A DNA stretch of 64,000 bases from Lachnospiraceae bacterium (GCA_009911175.1 QXWX01000024.1:1-64000); one strand, 5' to 3'; positions 52,425-61,909 are shown, counted from the stretch's first letter. Numbers and translations are program-made. The notes: generated from the sequence alone by a model not told the origin.

Positions 52425-52530
52425 AAAAATGTTCCATTCATTCCAGAGGGGGCGATTATTTTCTTAAAATGATATATGATTGTTTATGTGAAAATCAATG
52501 ACGATTTTAGTGGAAAGGAGAGATGAGATT

Positions 52531-52680
52531 ATGAAGAAAAAGGTAACTAAATCAATAGCAAAGGGAATGAAAGCAGCATTAGATGTTGTGTTACGGACAG
52601 AAGCCAACACAGCATCATGTGCGATTATGTATCAGCCCAAAGTGCCTAAAGAATTAACGAAGTACAGGAGAAATAAGTAA
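52531..52680 (+). CDS. agrD: AgrD-like cyclic autoinducer peptide precursor
   Basis: A 49-aa precursor. Residues 1-23 form a basic amphipathic helix (SIAKGMKAALDVVL), as AgrD uses for membrane binding. The core TEANTASCAIMY contains Cys30 followed by exactly four residues, so the predicted thiolactone ring is C-A-I-M-Y. The charged tail QPKVPKELTKYRRNK resembles the AgrD recognition tail (S. aureus has EVPKEL). The N-terminal cut of the mature peptide is not predictable by eye. AAAGGAG lies 10 nt before ATG 52531, and its stop overlaps agrB (TAATG). Confidence 0.88.
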   Translation: MKKKVTKSIAKGMKAALDVVLRTEANTASCAIMYQPKVPKELTKYRRNK

Positions 52681-53306
52681 TGGAAAAATGTACAGACACA
52701 GTAGTTGATTGGATGATACGGTGCAATGCGATAAATGAAGCGGATAGGGAACTTTATAAATATGCGCTACATAGTTTTTTCCTTTTGTTTTCGCCGCTAC
52801 TTCTGGCATGTGGTATTGGTTTTTGTTTTGGAAGTATAAAACAGGGAATTATCATTATTATACCGTTTACAGTTCTGCGAAAATTTAGTGGTGGTTATCA
52901 TGCAAAAAATTTATACACTTGTATTCTTGGATCCAGTTTTCTACTGTTTCTGTGCACAATGTTGTCAATACATGTGCAATACGATTGGAAGTTGGCAATA
53001 GCTACAGTTATCGCTTCTGTAAGTTTAATTATTTTTAGCCCGGTAGATAGTGAAAACAGACGACTCGATACTGACGAAAAACAAATATATAAAAAAATAA
53101 CGATTTTCTTAGTATGTTTCCTGACATTAGCAGACATGGTTTTATTTTTGTTTGGGAGAAAATCTTATGCAATTTATTTTTCTATTGGGATACAATTGGC
53201 GGCGTGGTTGCAGATTCCGTGTATCGTAAAAGAAACCGTAAATCGACCAAAAAAAGAGTATAAATGTCGTTTGGTTCAGAAAGGGTTGAAATTGAAAAAA
53301 AAATGA
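52680..53306 (+). CDS. agrB: AgrB-like autoinducer-processing membrane protease
   Basis: A 208-aa protein with five or six membrane helices. Catalytic histidine and cysteine lie in KFSGGYHAKNLYTCILGSS, which matches the GYHA ... C spacing of AgrB. It removes the AgrD tail and forms the thiolactone. Start ATG shares its A with the agrD stop. The C-terminus is basic (KGLKLKKK). Confidence 0.9.
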   Translation: MEKCTDTVVDWMIRCNAINEADRELYKYALHSFFLLFSPLLLACGIGFCFGSIKQGIIIIIPFTVLRKFSGGYHAKNLYTCILGSSFLLFLCTMLSIHVQYDWKLAIATVIASVSLIIFSPVDSENRRLDTDEKQIYKKITIFLVCFLTLADMVLFLFGRKSYAIYFSIGIQLAAWLQIPCIVKETVNRPKKEYKCRLVQKGLKLKKK

Positions 53307-53600
53307 AGATAATAAGAATTGTCATTGATTTTATCACAAATCCCATATTAATGGAGTTAGGTTTTACATACTGGAATCTATGATTTCAGTAAATGCGGAT
53401 GAAATCCGTTTAATGTTCACATCTGAGGAATAAATTCCATATATATGCTGTGATAAGGGAGATTGGAAATAGATTGTCCTGGTTTTATAGAATTATGGAG
53501 TTTAACTTTGGAAGTGGATGTTATAGCACTATTTACGATGAATCAGAATCACTACAAATATTACAAACTTTGTTTTGAAAAATCATAAGGAGGATATTCT
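53307..53600 (+). other. Intergenic region before the bacteriocin gene
   Basis: No intact gene. A short frame ending ISVNADEIRLMFTSEE near 53430 may be a remnant. A candidate promoter lies at 53463-53491 (TTGGAA, 17 nt, TATAGA), giving a leader of about 100 nt. AAGGAGGATATT at 53588 is the ribosome site for the bacteriocin. Confidence 0.45.
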
Positions 53601-54011
53601 ATGACCAAAGGAATAAATAAAAGGTTGAAAAAATCTATATCTTTAGCGGTAACTTCCATCATGGTAACATTATCAATTAGTACAACTGCTTTTGCTAGCC
53701 CGGTTTTTTATACTTCAGAAGAAGGAATTGGTATAGAAGTGAATAATTCCGTAGGAGATGTGCAAACACGAGCAGTGATTGAAGGAGATAAAGTTTCTGT
53801 ATTAGGTGGGACACTTTGGGCTACATGGAATAATGGCGTAACATTTAGAGCCAATTATGATCATAGCTACAAAGTACATAGATGCTCTGCTACAAACGAT
53901 CACGAAACGAGAATGAGAAGTGAATGGGCATCGCCTGGAGTAAGGGCTATATCGCCTTGGTTATCTCAAACTCTTTCAAATAATAAAGTTTGGGCTTCAA
54001 CTGAAGAATAA
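53601..54011 (+). CDS. Lactococcin 972 family bacteriocin precursor
   Basis: A 136-aa precursor. A signal peptide (basic KGINKRLKKS, hydrophobic ISLAVTSIMVTLSIS, cleavage likely after TTAFA) is followed by a propeptide and a C-terminal domain. That domain has VLGGTLWATWNNGVTFRANYDHSYKVHRCSATN and ISPWLSQTLSNNKVWAS, the Gly-Gly-Trp and Tyr-x-His ... Trp layout of PF09683. Lactococcin 972 blocks septum formation by binding lipid II. The following two genes are the standard partners of this family. The product is longer than lactococcin 972 (91 aa). Confidence 0.85.
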   Translation: MTKGINKRLKKSISLAVTSIMVTLSISTTAFASPVFYTSEEGIGIEVNNSVGDVQTRAVIEGDKVSVLGGTLWATWNNGVTFRANYDHSYKVHRCSATNDHETRMRSEWASPGVRAISPWLSQTLSNNKVWASTEE

Positions 54012-54126
54012 ATATATTAAAGTATAGTCGGAGATTTTGCTTTTGCTAATAAAAGTTTTATATTTTTGTGGAAATTGCAAACAAAATCTCTGACTAATTT
54101 AATTATAGAAAAGAGAGGTTTGAAAG

Positions 54127-56259
54127 GTGGAAAAGAAATTAGTTATTATAGTTGCTATTTTGACGGTATTATTTAATGTCTTTTTTTTCCTGCATGTTAG
54201 TAACAGTTTAATAGATAAATTATTGTTGGATAAAACCACTGTATCTTTTCGCTTTCATACCGATGAGCAGGAAGGGATAAAAGTTGAGTTTTTGAATAAA
54301 ATCAAGACGTTTTCTGAAGAAAACAGAGTTGAAATAGCACAATATAGTTTTTTGAGTTCAGATAAAATAGACATATATTCAACAATGAAAGACAAGTATA
54401 AAGAAATCTTCTTTGTACCAAATTTTGTCTTTAACAGAGATATAAAAGTCCATGATTTTGAAGAGGTTTTTGACGTTGGATTTAAAAATATATTATATGT
54501 TGCTACTAATGATACGGATATAATTAGTAAATTTTACGAAACACTAAAAAATGATTGTGACCTTTATTATTTGGAAACTGGATTTGAAAATGATAAATTT
54601 TCATTTGATACACTTATCAAGAATAAGGAATCCAATTTTATTTCTGCTATTTATTTCTACCTTTTCTCATTTGTATTGGTTATCTTTTTTTATTATTCAA
54701 TTAATAAAAAAAGATATTTTACTTATAAATTATGGGGCTATAGAGAAGCTCAAATATATTATATATTGAATAAACCTTTGTATTTGACATTATTTTCAAC
54801 TATGGCTTTGAGTAATATAGTTATGATTGGAATTGTATACAAATTTATTTTTTCCAATCTATTATTTGAAGTTTTTATAATAATGTCAAAATTAGATGTT
54901 ACTATGATTCTATTAATGTTCATATTATCGTTTCCTTTTTTTAGAGCTTTTTGTTTTGTTACAAATAGTAATAGAAAAAAAGGGTCGTCAAAAATGATTA
55001 CGATATTTTATTTGCCGAGAATTGTATTATTTTTTGTGATTATTTTTTCTTTTGAGCAATTTTTTGATCAGAATGCAAAATTGAAAGAAAATCTGGATGG
55101 CCTAACTTTATGGAATAATACCAAAAATCTTTATAACCTATATGAAACATATTCACCATATTATGTAGATGATTTGGCTGCAGAAGATATAGTTAATGAT
55201 AAATTTTTTAAAGTATATAAGGAGTTGAGTGATTTAGATAAGGTTTTTATAATTAAAACAACTAATTTTGAAAGACTAGAAAAAGATGATTTATTTATAA
55301 AAGATCAAGAAGATTTTAATTATAGTTACAGAATAAATATAGAAAGTCAGGAAGATTTATATTCGCCTTATGGAAAAAATATAGTGGTAGACAGAAATTA
55401 TTTAAAAAAGCATATTATCAAATCTTTAGATGGAAAAAATGTTCTTGATACAATAGATAACAATGATGATGTATTGAATATATTAGTACCCTCTAAATTT
55501 AAGCATTATGAAAAAATTATAGAAAATTCATTTAAAGAGTGGTTTTATTTTCAAAAAGTAGAGGTTACAAATATTTACAAAAAACACAGAGGTCAAAATG
55601 AAATTGAAAAAAGTATTGATGATTTAAAAATTAATATAATTTATATAGAAAATGGGCAGGAAATTTTTACTTATAATCCAAATAGTGGTGATGAATTTAA
55701 TATAATAAAGGATTCAATAATTACCATATATACAGAAAATATTGATCATTCATTTTTGGCAGCATGTTTTGGAGATTATATATTTATAAAATCTACGGAT
55801 GAATATAGTGCATTGAAAGAAATAAGTGCCATAACTCAAAAATATAATGTTATTGAATTAAATTCGATTTTATCAGTGTATGACAAAAAAGGAGAAGAAA
55901 TTAGAAAGCTTGAATCCAGGATGGATAATTTGGTGTTAAATACTATAATTACATTTTGTTTTTTGATTATACTTATGATTATTATAGTATATACTTATTA
56001 TAAGTCTTTCTTTCCAAAGATTATCATAAAATCTTTATATGGATATAGCTTTTTTCAGATTTATAAGAGCTTACTTTTGAACAATCTATTTATAAATATA
56101 TTTTCGCTATGTGTAGCAGCAATAATATATAAAAAAATATCATTTTATATGATTATAATTACTATTCTAATGTCATTAGTAGACTATGTTGTTGAAAAGA
56201 ATATAAATAGATGTTTACTTAGAAAAGGAGAAATTCAATTTTTGAAAGGTGAATTATAA
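54127..56259 (+). CDS. Bacteriocin-associated integral membrane protein (DUF1430-like)
   Basis: A 710-aa protein from GTG 54127 (AGAGAGG 8 nt upstream). One N-terminal helix, an extracytoplasmic domain, a block of four helices at about residues 175-310, a second large domain and four C-terminal helices (600-690) give an FtsX/MacB-like layout. Such proteins accompany lactococcin-972-type bacteriocins and, with the ATPase encoded next, are thought to give immunity or export. Codon use is strongly A/T-biased. Confidence 0.8.
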   Translation: MEKKLVIIVAILTVLFNVFFFLHVSNSLIDKLLLDKTTVSFRFHTDEQEGIKVEFLNKIKTFSEENRVEIAQYSFLSSDKIDIYSTMKDKYKEIFFVPNFVFNRDIKVHDFEEVFDVGFKNILYVATNDTDIISKFYETLKNDCDLYYLETGFENDKFSFDTLIKNKESNFISAIYFYLFSFVLVIFFYYSINKKRYFTYKLWGYREAQIYYILNKPLYLTLFSTMALSNIVMIGIVYKFIFSNLLFEVFIIMSKLDVTMILLMFILSFPFFRAFCFVTNSNRKKGSSKMITIFYLPRIVLFFVIIFSFEQFFDQNAKLKENLDGLTLWNNTKNLYNLYETYSPYYVDDLAAEDIVNDKFFKVYKELSDLDKVFIIKTTNFERLEKDDLFIKDQEDFNYSYRINIESQEDLYSPYGKNIVVDRNYLKKHIIKSLDGKNVLDTIDNNDDVLNILVPSKFKHYEKIIENSFKEWFYFQKVEVTNIYKKHRGQNEIEKSIDDLKINIIYIENGQEIFTYNPNSGDEFNIIKDSIITIYTENIDHSFLAACFGDYIFIKSTDEYSALKEISAITQKYNVIELNSILSVYDKKGEEIRKLESRMDNLVLNTIITFCFLIILMIIIVYTYYKSFFPKIIIKSLYGYSFFQIYKSLLLNNLFINIFSLCVAAIIYKKISFYMIIITILMSLVDYVVEKNINRCLLRKGEIQFLKGEL

Positions 56260-56290
56260 AAATGATTAAAATAGGAAGGGTGAATATATA

Positions 56291-56923
56291 ATGGTACAAT
56301 TATTAAATATTGATAAGCGGTTCGATCAAAAAAGTGTTTTATCAAATGTATCTTTATCTGTAAGTAAAAATGAATTTGTTTGCATTACGGGAGAAAGTGG
56401 TGTTGGGAAAACTACCTTATTGAATATCATAGGTTTACTGGAAAAACCAGATAGTGGAGAAATAATAATAGAGGGAAAAAATCATTTTACAAAAAAAGAT
56501 ATATTAAAACTTAGAAGATACTTTTTTGGATATGTATTTCAAGATTATTTGCTGCTTTCTGAAAAAACTGTTGTAGAAAATATTAGTATATCAAAATATG
56601 AGAACAAAAAAGAAAATAAGCATGATTTTGCTGAGGTTATGAAAAAAGTAGGGTTAGATAGCAACTATTTGAATAAAAAGGTTTATTACTTAAGTGGAGG
56701 AGAACAACAAAAAGTAGCAATTGCAAGAATGATGTTGAAGCAATATGAATTGGTATTAGCTGACGAGCCAACTGGAAATTTGGATTATAAAAATAAAATG
56801 GATGTCATAGACATATTTAGAGATTTAAAAAAAATTGGAAAGACAATAATTTGTGTAACTCATGATAAAGAAGTTGCGGCTTCAGCAGATAGAATTATAA
56901 ATTTAAAAAGACTTAATGAATAA
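56291..56923 (+). CDS. ABC transporter ATP-binding protein of the bacteriocin operon
   Basis: A 210-aa ATPase with all motifs: Walker A TGESGVGKTT, Q-loop FQDYLLLSE, signature LSGGEQQKVAIARM, Walker B LVLADEPTGNLD, and H-loop CVTHDKE. It partners the 710-aa membrane protein. It keeps the LADEPTGNLD stretch that is interrupted in the host gene at 9390. Confidence 0.9.
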   Translation: MVQLLNIDKRFDQKSVLSNVSLSVSKNEFVCITGESGVGKTTLLNIIGLLEKPDSGEIIIEGKNHFTKKDILKLRRYFFGYVFQDYLLLSEKTVVENISISKYENKKENKHDFAEVMKKVGLDSNYLNKKVYYLSGGEQQKVAIARMMLKQYELVLADEPTGNLDYKNKMDVIDIFRDLKKIGKTIICVTHDKEVAASADRIINLKRLNE

Positions 56924-56946
56924 ATGATACTGGGAGGAAAAATAGC

Positions 56947-57084
56947 ATGAAAAAGAAAAAAATGATGATATTATTACTGCTGATTTTTGTATTCTTATTA
57001 GTATTCTTAGTAAATAAATATAGTATACAATATATGAGAATTGTATTAGAAAGACTAATATATACACTTTTTTACAATATTTAG
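56947..57084 (+). CDS. 45-aa single-span membrane peptide at end of bacteriocin operon
   Basis: GGGAGG sits 9 nt before ATG 56947, and the gene starts 23 nt after the ATPase stop. The product has a basic start (MKKKKMM), one long hydrophobic helix (ILLLLIFVFLLVFLV) and a short polar tail (IQYMRIVLERLIYTLFYNI). Size and position are typical of immunity or accessory peptides of bacteriocin operons. No family recognised. Confidence 0.6.
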   Translation: MKKKKMMILLLLIFVFLLVFLVNKYSIQYMRIVLERLIYTLFYNI

Positions 57085-57470
57085 ATGATTTTAAAAATAA
57101 AAATATTGTACAAGGTTCTTTTTATTGTATAATGAGTTTAGGTAAAAGCACTACAAAAGGAAATTAATCTTGTAAGATAAACTCGTTATATAACGAAAAC
57201 ACTCTGAGTGTTAGACTAAAAATACATTTTTCTTCTATCTTTAAATCTTGTACCACACCAATTGCGGAAACCTTGTTTTTATTTGTTTTCGCTATACTTG
57301 CTTTGGAATCGGCAAGAACCATCCAATTCCAATACCGACATTGGCAAAAAATTAGAGCGGTTTACTGATACAGTAAAAGGAGAGGGTTATATAGAAGCAA
57401 AACAAGTTTAAAAGTTGTAAAGTGATGTAAATAGAATATAGATATACTAAAAAATTATCCAAAGATATAA
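57085..57470. other. AT-rich noncoding region with gene remnants
   Basis: No intact gene. A fragment reading KKLERFTDTVKGEGYIEAKQV ends near 57411 and looks like the tail of a lost gene. The region ends in the terminator at 57471. Confidence 0.45.
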
Positions 57471-57518
57471 AAAGGGATGGGTTATACTATAGAAGTGAAC
57501 CTATCCCTTTATTTTTGT
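57471..57518 (+). terminator. Rho-independent terminator of the bacteriocin operon
   Basis: AAAGGGATGGGTT and AACCTATCCCTTT pair with one bulge, then TATTTTTG follows. It is the first strong terminator after the bacteriocin operon. Confidence 0.75.
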
Positions 57519-57535
57519 AGAAAATATTTGGCATC

Positions 57536-57647
57536 TAGTACATCGAAAATTAAGTTTTGGATAGTTTGGCGCAGAATAGTTTTCGGAGAGTGCTATTAGG
57601 AAAAATTTCTGCGTCAAACTGTCAATTACTTAATAGTCGATGTACTA
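57536..57647. repeat. Palindromic 112-bp element with 11-bp terminal inverted repeats
   Basis: TAGTACATCGA (57536-57546) and TCGATGTACTA (57637-57647) are perfect inverted repeats. Inner arms TTTGGCGCAGAA and TTCTGCGTCAAACT also pair. The unit is noncoding and MITE-like, unrelated to the agr-flanking elements. It lies at the right edge of the AT-rich cargo island. Confidence 0.7.
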
Positions 57648-57831
57648 ATAGTTCTGGAGATTTGGTGCAATTGTATTGAAAAATATTGCACAGAAATAAG
57701 TTCAATAAAATTAGATAGTGGCGCAAGAAGGTACAGGAATCTATCGTTACTATGCCAAAGTTCACATGGAGATCTCGTCCGCCTCCACACTCCGATTTGA
57801 TTTCCAAAATTTCAGATCGGAGGAAAGAATA

Positions 57832-58257
57832 ATGGCTTACAATAAAGCGAGAGAGGAACATAAATGGAAACAATGGAAGGAACAAGAAGAAAAAACACTC
57901 CGAACCCTGGGAATGGATGAAAAATCTATCCAGGAATTAAGAGAGTCTGACTGGAAAGATTTTAAGGCGGAAAGATGTTATCAGGATCATCGGAGATTAT
58001 TTCCAAAAGATCAGGATTGGGAGAGTACAGTATTGGATGAGCAGGAAATCAATACAATTCCATTACTATTGGATTCCATTGACGACGAGCATCTTTTTCA
58101 TATCTTATTTGAGACAGATCGAAGGACTCTGCAAATACTATTGATGAAGATGATGGGGTTTTCAGTAGCGGAAATTGCAGAGCAGTTAAAGATAAGTGAA
58201 TATGCTATTTATAACAGAATAAAAAGACTGAAGAAAAAAATTGAAAAAAATTTATAA
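57832..58257 (+). CDS. Sigma-70 region 4-type regulator
   Basis: A 141-aa protein. The C-terminal part RRTLQILLMKMMGFSVAEIAEQLKISEYAIYNRIKRLKKKIE is a sigma region 4/LuxR-like helix-turn-helix. The N-terminal part (KWKQWKEQEEKTLRTLGMDEKSIQELRE ... DWKDFKAERCYQ) is common in sigma-like regulators of Firmicute conjugative elements. CGGAGGAAAG precedes ATG 57832; the frame is open upstream to 57718 without a ribosome site. It probably controls recombination or transfer genes. Confidence 0.8.
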   Translation: MAYNKAREEHKWKQWKEQEEKTLRTLGMDEKSIQELRESDWKDFKAERCYQDHRRLFPKDQDWESTVLDEQEINTIPLLLDSIDDEHLFHILFETDRRTLQILLMKMMGFSVAEIAEQLKISEYAIYNRIKRLKKKIEKNL

Positions 58258-59145
58258 AGTGCGACTAAAAAGTGGGGTTCCCAACGGCTATATAGTAGAA
58301 GGGGAAATCTCTTCGGCTGCACTTTGACAACTTCATACCAGCATTACAGGTACGTTCCCGCAAGTAGAAGCGTGACAAGATAAGCGCCAGGACAAGTAAA
58401 ACCGGCCGCTGCATAAACAGGATGGATTTTTTCTGATATCGGAAATTGGAAAAGGGAGGGCCATTCTTAAGGATGCAGGGACTGTTTTCACTTCGAGCGA
58501 TTCCTTATACTTGAAATAAGCCGCGGCTGGCTTTCCGCCATGATCACAAGCGGGGGATAATGATACACAGATTTGCCAAAAAGCAAAAGGATGAAATTCA
58601 GGTTGTAATCAGCAAGACCTTTCGGACATCCGTGAACGGCATTGGTACAGCAAAAATGGAATTACCAGATCATCAGACTAGAAAACTTTATGCGAGTGTA
58701 TAGTAAACGACAGTTCGTTTTTTACCTGCACATTTTTATAAATACTGTAGAATTGTCACATTTCATGTAGTCAAGCACCAAAATACTGTTGTTTGCTAGA
58801 AATATAGAAAAATAGAGTTAGCAGTCTAAATATGTATTCATGATCATCTGATCGAAAACACATACTCGGCTATTGGAAATTCTAACGTGCCATACCAGCC
58901 AGATGCCTGCCTGTAATGTTCCCAGCCATCGAAAAGATGGACGGCTTTCGGGGATGCGGGGTCAAATACGAATGCCAAAAAGACAAATACAACTGTTCAG
59001 TCGAGGTAATTATTTGAGGGGACTGGACAGAAAAAATGAAATCAATCGAAGTGTGTCGTTGATATCAGATACCATGCGGCTGTAGATACTACGGCCGCAT
59101 GCATGTGATACCAACGCCATACGGATGAAGAAAGGCAATCACGTT
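58258..59145. other. 888-bp region with no clear gene, partly degenerate
   Basis: The stretch after the sigma-like gene holds short broken frames only. A CATGCGGC/GCCGCATG hairpin lies near 59075-59102, just before the DUF3846 gene. A frame at 58873-59085 has no ribosome site and unusual composition. One short candidate gene is listed at 58560. The region probably marks a decayed recombination or regulatory segment at the edge of the cargo insertion. Confidence 0.45.
58560..58703 (+). CDS. Possible small protein, 47 aa
   Basis: ATG 58560 follows GCGGGGGAT closely. The peptide RFAKKQKDEIQVVISKTF ... GIGTAKMELPDHQTRKLYAS is soluble and basic at the start. It could be a real small gene or the tail of a lost one. 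Confidence 0.3.
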   Translation: MIHRFAKKQKDEIQVVISKTFRTSVNGIGTAKMELPDHQTRKLYASV

Positions 59146-59679
59146 ATGAATTACGATTATGAGAACCAGGCGACTGGTCAGAAAGAACCAGAAGGGATGC
59201 GGGTACTGGTAGTGGAACCATGGAAAGAACCGTATCTCAAAACCATTTCCGGGGATTTGAAGTCGCTGCAGAGAGAAGTTGGGGGACTGATCGACGCAAC
59301 ATACCCTTTTGAGGATATGGTAGCGATTGTACTAAATGGCGAGGGAAAACTCAACGGCATGATGCCGAACCGGGGACTTTACAATGAGGATGGGGAACTG
59401 TATGACATTATTGCGGGTCCTTTCCTTGTCACGGGGTTTGGAGGAGAGGAATTTGTTTCACTAAACAAAGAACTGGCGGCAAAATATATGGAGAAGTATA
59501 AGGTGCCGGAAATGCCTGTGTGTATCAATGGGGAAATGGCGATGATTCCCATACCGGAAGAAGTGAGGGAGAAAACAGCATTGGCTGAAAAGGAACCCGA
59601 AAGTGGGAAAAGCCAGGGCAGCCGCACATGCCAGAACAGAAAAATCAGAAAAAGGAGCAGGGCAAATGAAGGGCGTTGA
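59146..59679 (+). CDS. DUF3846 domain protein
   Basis: A 177-aa protein with the DUF3846 core: MRVLVVEPWKEPYLKTISGDLKSLQREVGGLIDATYPF, VAIVLNGEGKLNGMMPNRGLY, and IIAGPFLVTGFGGEEFVSL. Conserved on Firmicute mobile elements; function unknown. ATG 59146 is preferred to ATG 59125. The C-terminal 40 residues are basic and overlap the start of the helicase gene. Confidence 0.8.
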   Translation: MNYDYENQATGQKEPEGMRVLVVEPWKEPYLKTISGDLKSLQREVGGLIDATYPFEDMVAIVLNGEGKLNGMMPNRGLYNEDGELYDIIAGPFLVTGFGGEEFVSLNKELAAKYMEKYKVPEMPVCINGEMAMIPIPEEVREKTALAEKEPESGKSQGSRTCQNRKIRKRSRANEGR

Positions 59680-61681
59680 CAGGATTCCGTCTATGGGATG
59701 GCACCAGAAAAAAGCCCATGAGGAAGTGGAGCATATTTTTCAGGAACTCATGCCAAAGCATGGATTGGCTGTCCGGGAAGAGCAGCTCCGTTTGAGCCAC
59801 GAAATGCTGGACGCGTTATGGGGGAACCAGATTGCATTGTGCGATGCGGGAGTGGGGATTGGAAAAACCTATGCGTATCTGGTGGCGTGCATTGTGAAAG
59901 AAAAATATGCAAAACAAGTGGGGAACATTCCAAGACCGGATCACTATCCGGCAGTAATCTCCACCTCCAGCATTGCCCTCCAGGAAGCAATCCTTCAAGA
60001 GTACATTCCCTTCTTATCCCGGCTCCTGCTGGGAGAAAAACTGATCCGCAAACCGCTGAAAGCTGTCGTCCGCAAAGGGAAAGAACATTTTGTATGCGAC
60101 AGCCGCCTGAACCAGCGTATTGCTTCCATTCAGGATAAGAAGAAAAATGGGAACCAGAAAAAAGCCTTGTTCGCCCTGCGTACCTGTTATGATATGGATC
60201 AGGTACATGGGCTGAGCGGGTTTGACAGGAGGCTTGTCTGTGTTCCCAGATTCTGCCCGAAGAATTGCCCGGAGAAAGATACCTGCCGTTACCGGCGTTA
60301 TATGAAGCAAGTAAAAAGTATCGGGATCCATTTCCAGATCTGTAACCATAATTACCTGCTTGCGGACGCCTCCCATCGGACAAAAGGGTACCGTCCGCTT
60401 TTATCCGATTACCGGGCGTTAGTCATTGACGAAGCACATAAGCTCCCGGAGGCGGCGGTGCAGATGTGCGGGAAAACATTATGCAGTGACGATATTCTGG
60501 AAATCTGCTATCTGCTGGAAAAAGAGCATCAGGGAATCCGCGCCAGGCGCTTAAAAGCGGAGATGAAAAAAATGTTCCAGGTCATTGCGGAAAACCATTC
60601 CTTTGAAAATGGACAAAGGATTGCGTTCCGGCAGACAGAGGAATGCGTTCTTATACTGAAAGAAAGCGCCGCGCTTTTATTTGAGATTGGCAGGCGGTGC
60701 AGGGGAAGTGTTTCCAAATGGATCCGCAGCCGGCTGGAAGAAGCAGGGAAGGTTCTCTGCTATTTTTTAGTCCCCGGCAGGAAATATGTTTTATATCTAG
60801 AGCAGGACGCGGAACGGCTTCCAATTTTCTGCGCCGCCAGTCGGGAGGTTCCGTCTTATCTCCAGAAGATGTTATGGAATCGGGGGATTCCAGCAATCCT
60901 GACCAGCGGAACCTTGACCAGTGGAACGTCAAAGAACGGAAACGGATTTCTGCGGACACGGCAAATGCTGGGATTGGATGAAAAGGATCGGAAAAGGAAG
61001 TCCGGGATACAGGAATATGTGGCGGAATCGCCCTTTGAATACAGGAGAAACTGTCTCCTTTATCTGCCCCAGGATGGAAAACGGCTCCGGCATGGGAGCC
61101 GGGAAGAGGCGGTATGGGTTGCGAAGAGTATCCGGCAATTGGCAGGTTCTACCCATGGGCATACGCTGGTGCTGTTCACATCCTATTCTTTGATGGGGAG
61201 TGTTTACCAGATTCTGCGCAGTAGCCTGCCATTTCCCATGGTGGAAGTGTGGCGGCATACGCAGGAAGAGATCATGCGGTTTAAGACACTGGAGAACGCA
61301 GTTCTGTTCGCAGCCGGTTCCTGCTGGGAGGGAGTAGATTTTCCGGGGGATATGGTATCATCTTTGATCATTGTAAGGCTTCCGTTCGCTGTGCCTGATC
61401 CGGTGAGGGATGCGGAGAAAGAGCGGTATGGAAACCTGCGGGAATATATCGAAGCAGTTGCAATACCGGATATGCAGAAGAAACTCCGGCAGGGGTTCGG
61501 CAGGGCGATCCGGACGGAGACGGATACCTGTGTGGTGACCATCCTGGACCAGCGGGCGGCAAGGGGCGGAAGATATTATGAGGACGTGCTGTCCGCATTG
61601 CCGCCCTGCCAGATGGCGGAGTCCCTTGAAGATGTGGAACATTTTATCCGCAGGAGGAAGAATGTGGATTATTATATGTGA
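59666..61681 (+). CDS. DinG/XPD-family superfamily 2 helicase
   Basis: A 671-aa helicase. Walker A is DAGVGIGKTYAYL, the DEAH box is LVIDEAHKLPEAA, and four cysteines in LVCVPRFCPKNCPEKDTCRYRRY are placed like the iron-sulphur cluster of DinG/XPD. Motifs V and VI appear as AAGSCWEGVDFPG and RQGFGRAIRTETD. It would unwind DNA 5' to 3', for example during replication of the excised element. AAAGGAG precedes ATG 59666, which overlaps the upstream gene by 14 nt. Confidence 0.9.
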   Translation: MKGVDRIPSMGWHQKKAHEEVEHIFQELMPKHGLAVREEQLRLSHEMLDALWGNQIALCDAGVGIGKTYAYLVACIVKEKYAKQVGNIPRPDHYPAVISTSSIALQEAILQEYIPFLSRLLLGEKLIRKPLKAVVRKGKEHFVCDSRLNQRIASIQDKKKNGNQKKALFALRTCYDMDQVHGLSGFDRRLVCVPRFCPKNCPEKDTCRYRRYMKQVKSIGIHFQICNHNYLLADASHRTKGYRPLLSDYRALVIDEAHKLPEAAVQMCGKTLCSDDILEICYLLEKEHQGIRARRLKAEMKKMFQVIAENHSFENGQRIAFRQTEECVLILKESAALLFEIGRRCRGSVSKWIRSRLEEAGKVLCYFLVPGRKYVLYLEQDAERLPIFCAASREVPSYLQKMLWNRGIPAILTSGTLTSGTSKNGNGFLRTRQMLGLDEKDRKRKSGIQEYVAESPFEYRRNCLLYLPQDGKRLRHGSREEAVWVAKSIRQLAGSTHGHTLVLFTSYSLMGSVYQILRSSLPFPMVEVWRHTQEEIMRFKTLENAVLFAAGSCWEGVDFPGDMVSSLIIVRLPFAVPDPVRDAEKERYGNLREYIEAVAIPDMQKKLRQGFGRAIRTETDTCVVTILDQRAARGGRYYEDVLSALPPCQMAESLEDVEHFIRRRKNVDYYM

Positions 61682-61909
61682 ACGACAGCTTTCGGGAAAA
61701 TGTTCGTAAGAGAAAATTTGGCGTAGCTGATTTTGCGGAAAACAGAGTTTTCGGCATTGTTGGTTCTGCCTAAAAATAGGACAGGCTGGAACAGAATGTT
61801 TGTTGGTATTTCAGGGACATTTTGCGCCGATTTGGTGGTTTTGGTAGATGGGTTTCTGTGCTGAAACTGTGTATACTGTATATAGCGTTAGAGGAAGGAG
61901 GGAAACAGC

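Noticed and set aside
58873..59085. 70-codon frame before the DUF3846 gene
   Set aside because: No ribosome site, and the region looks degenerate with stops in all frames.
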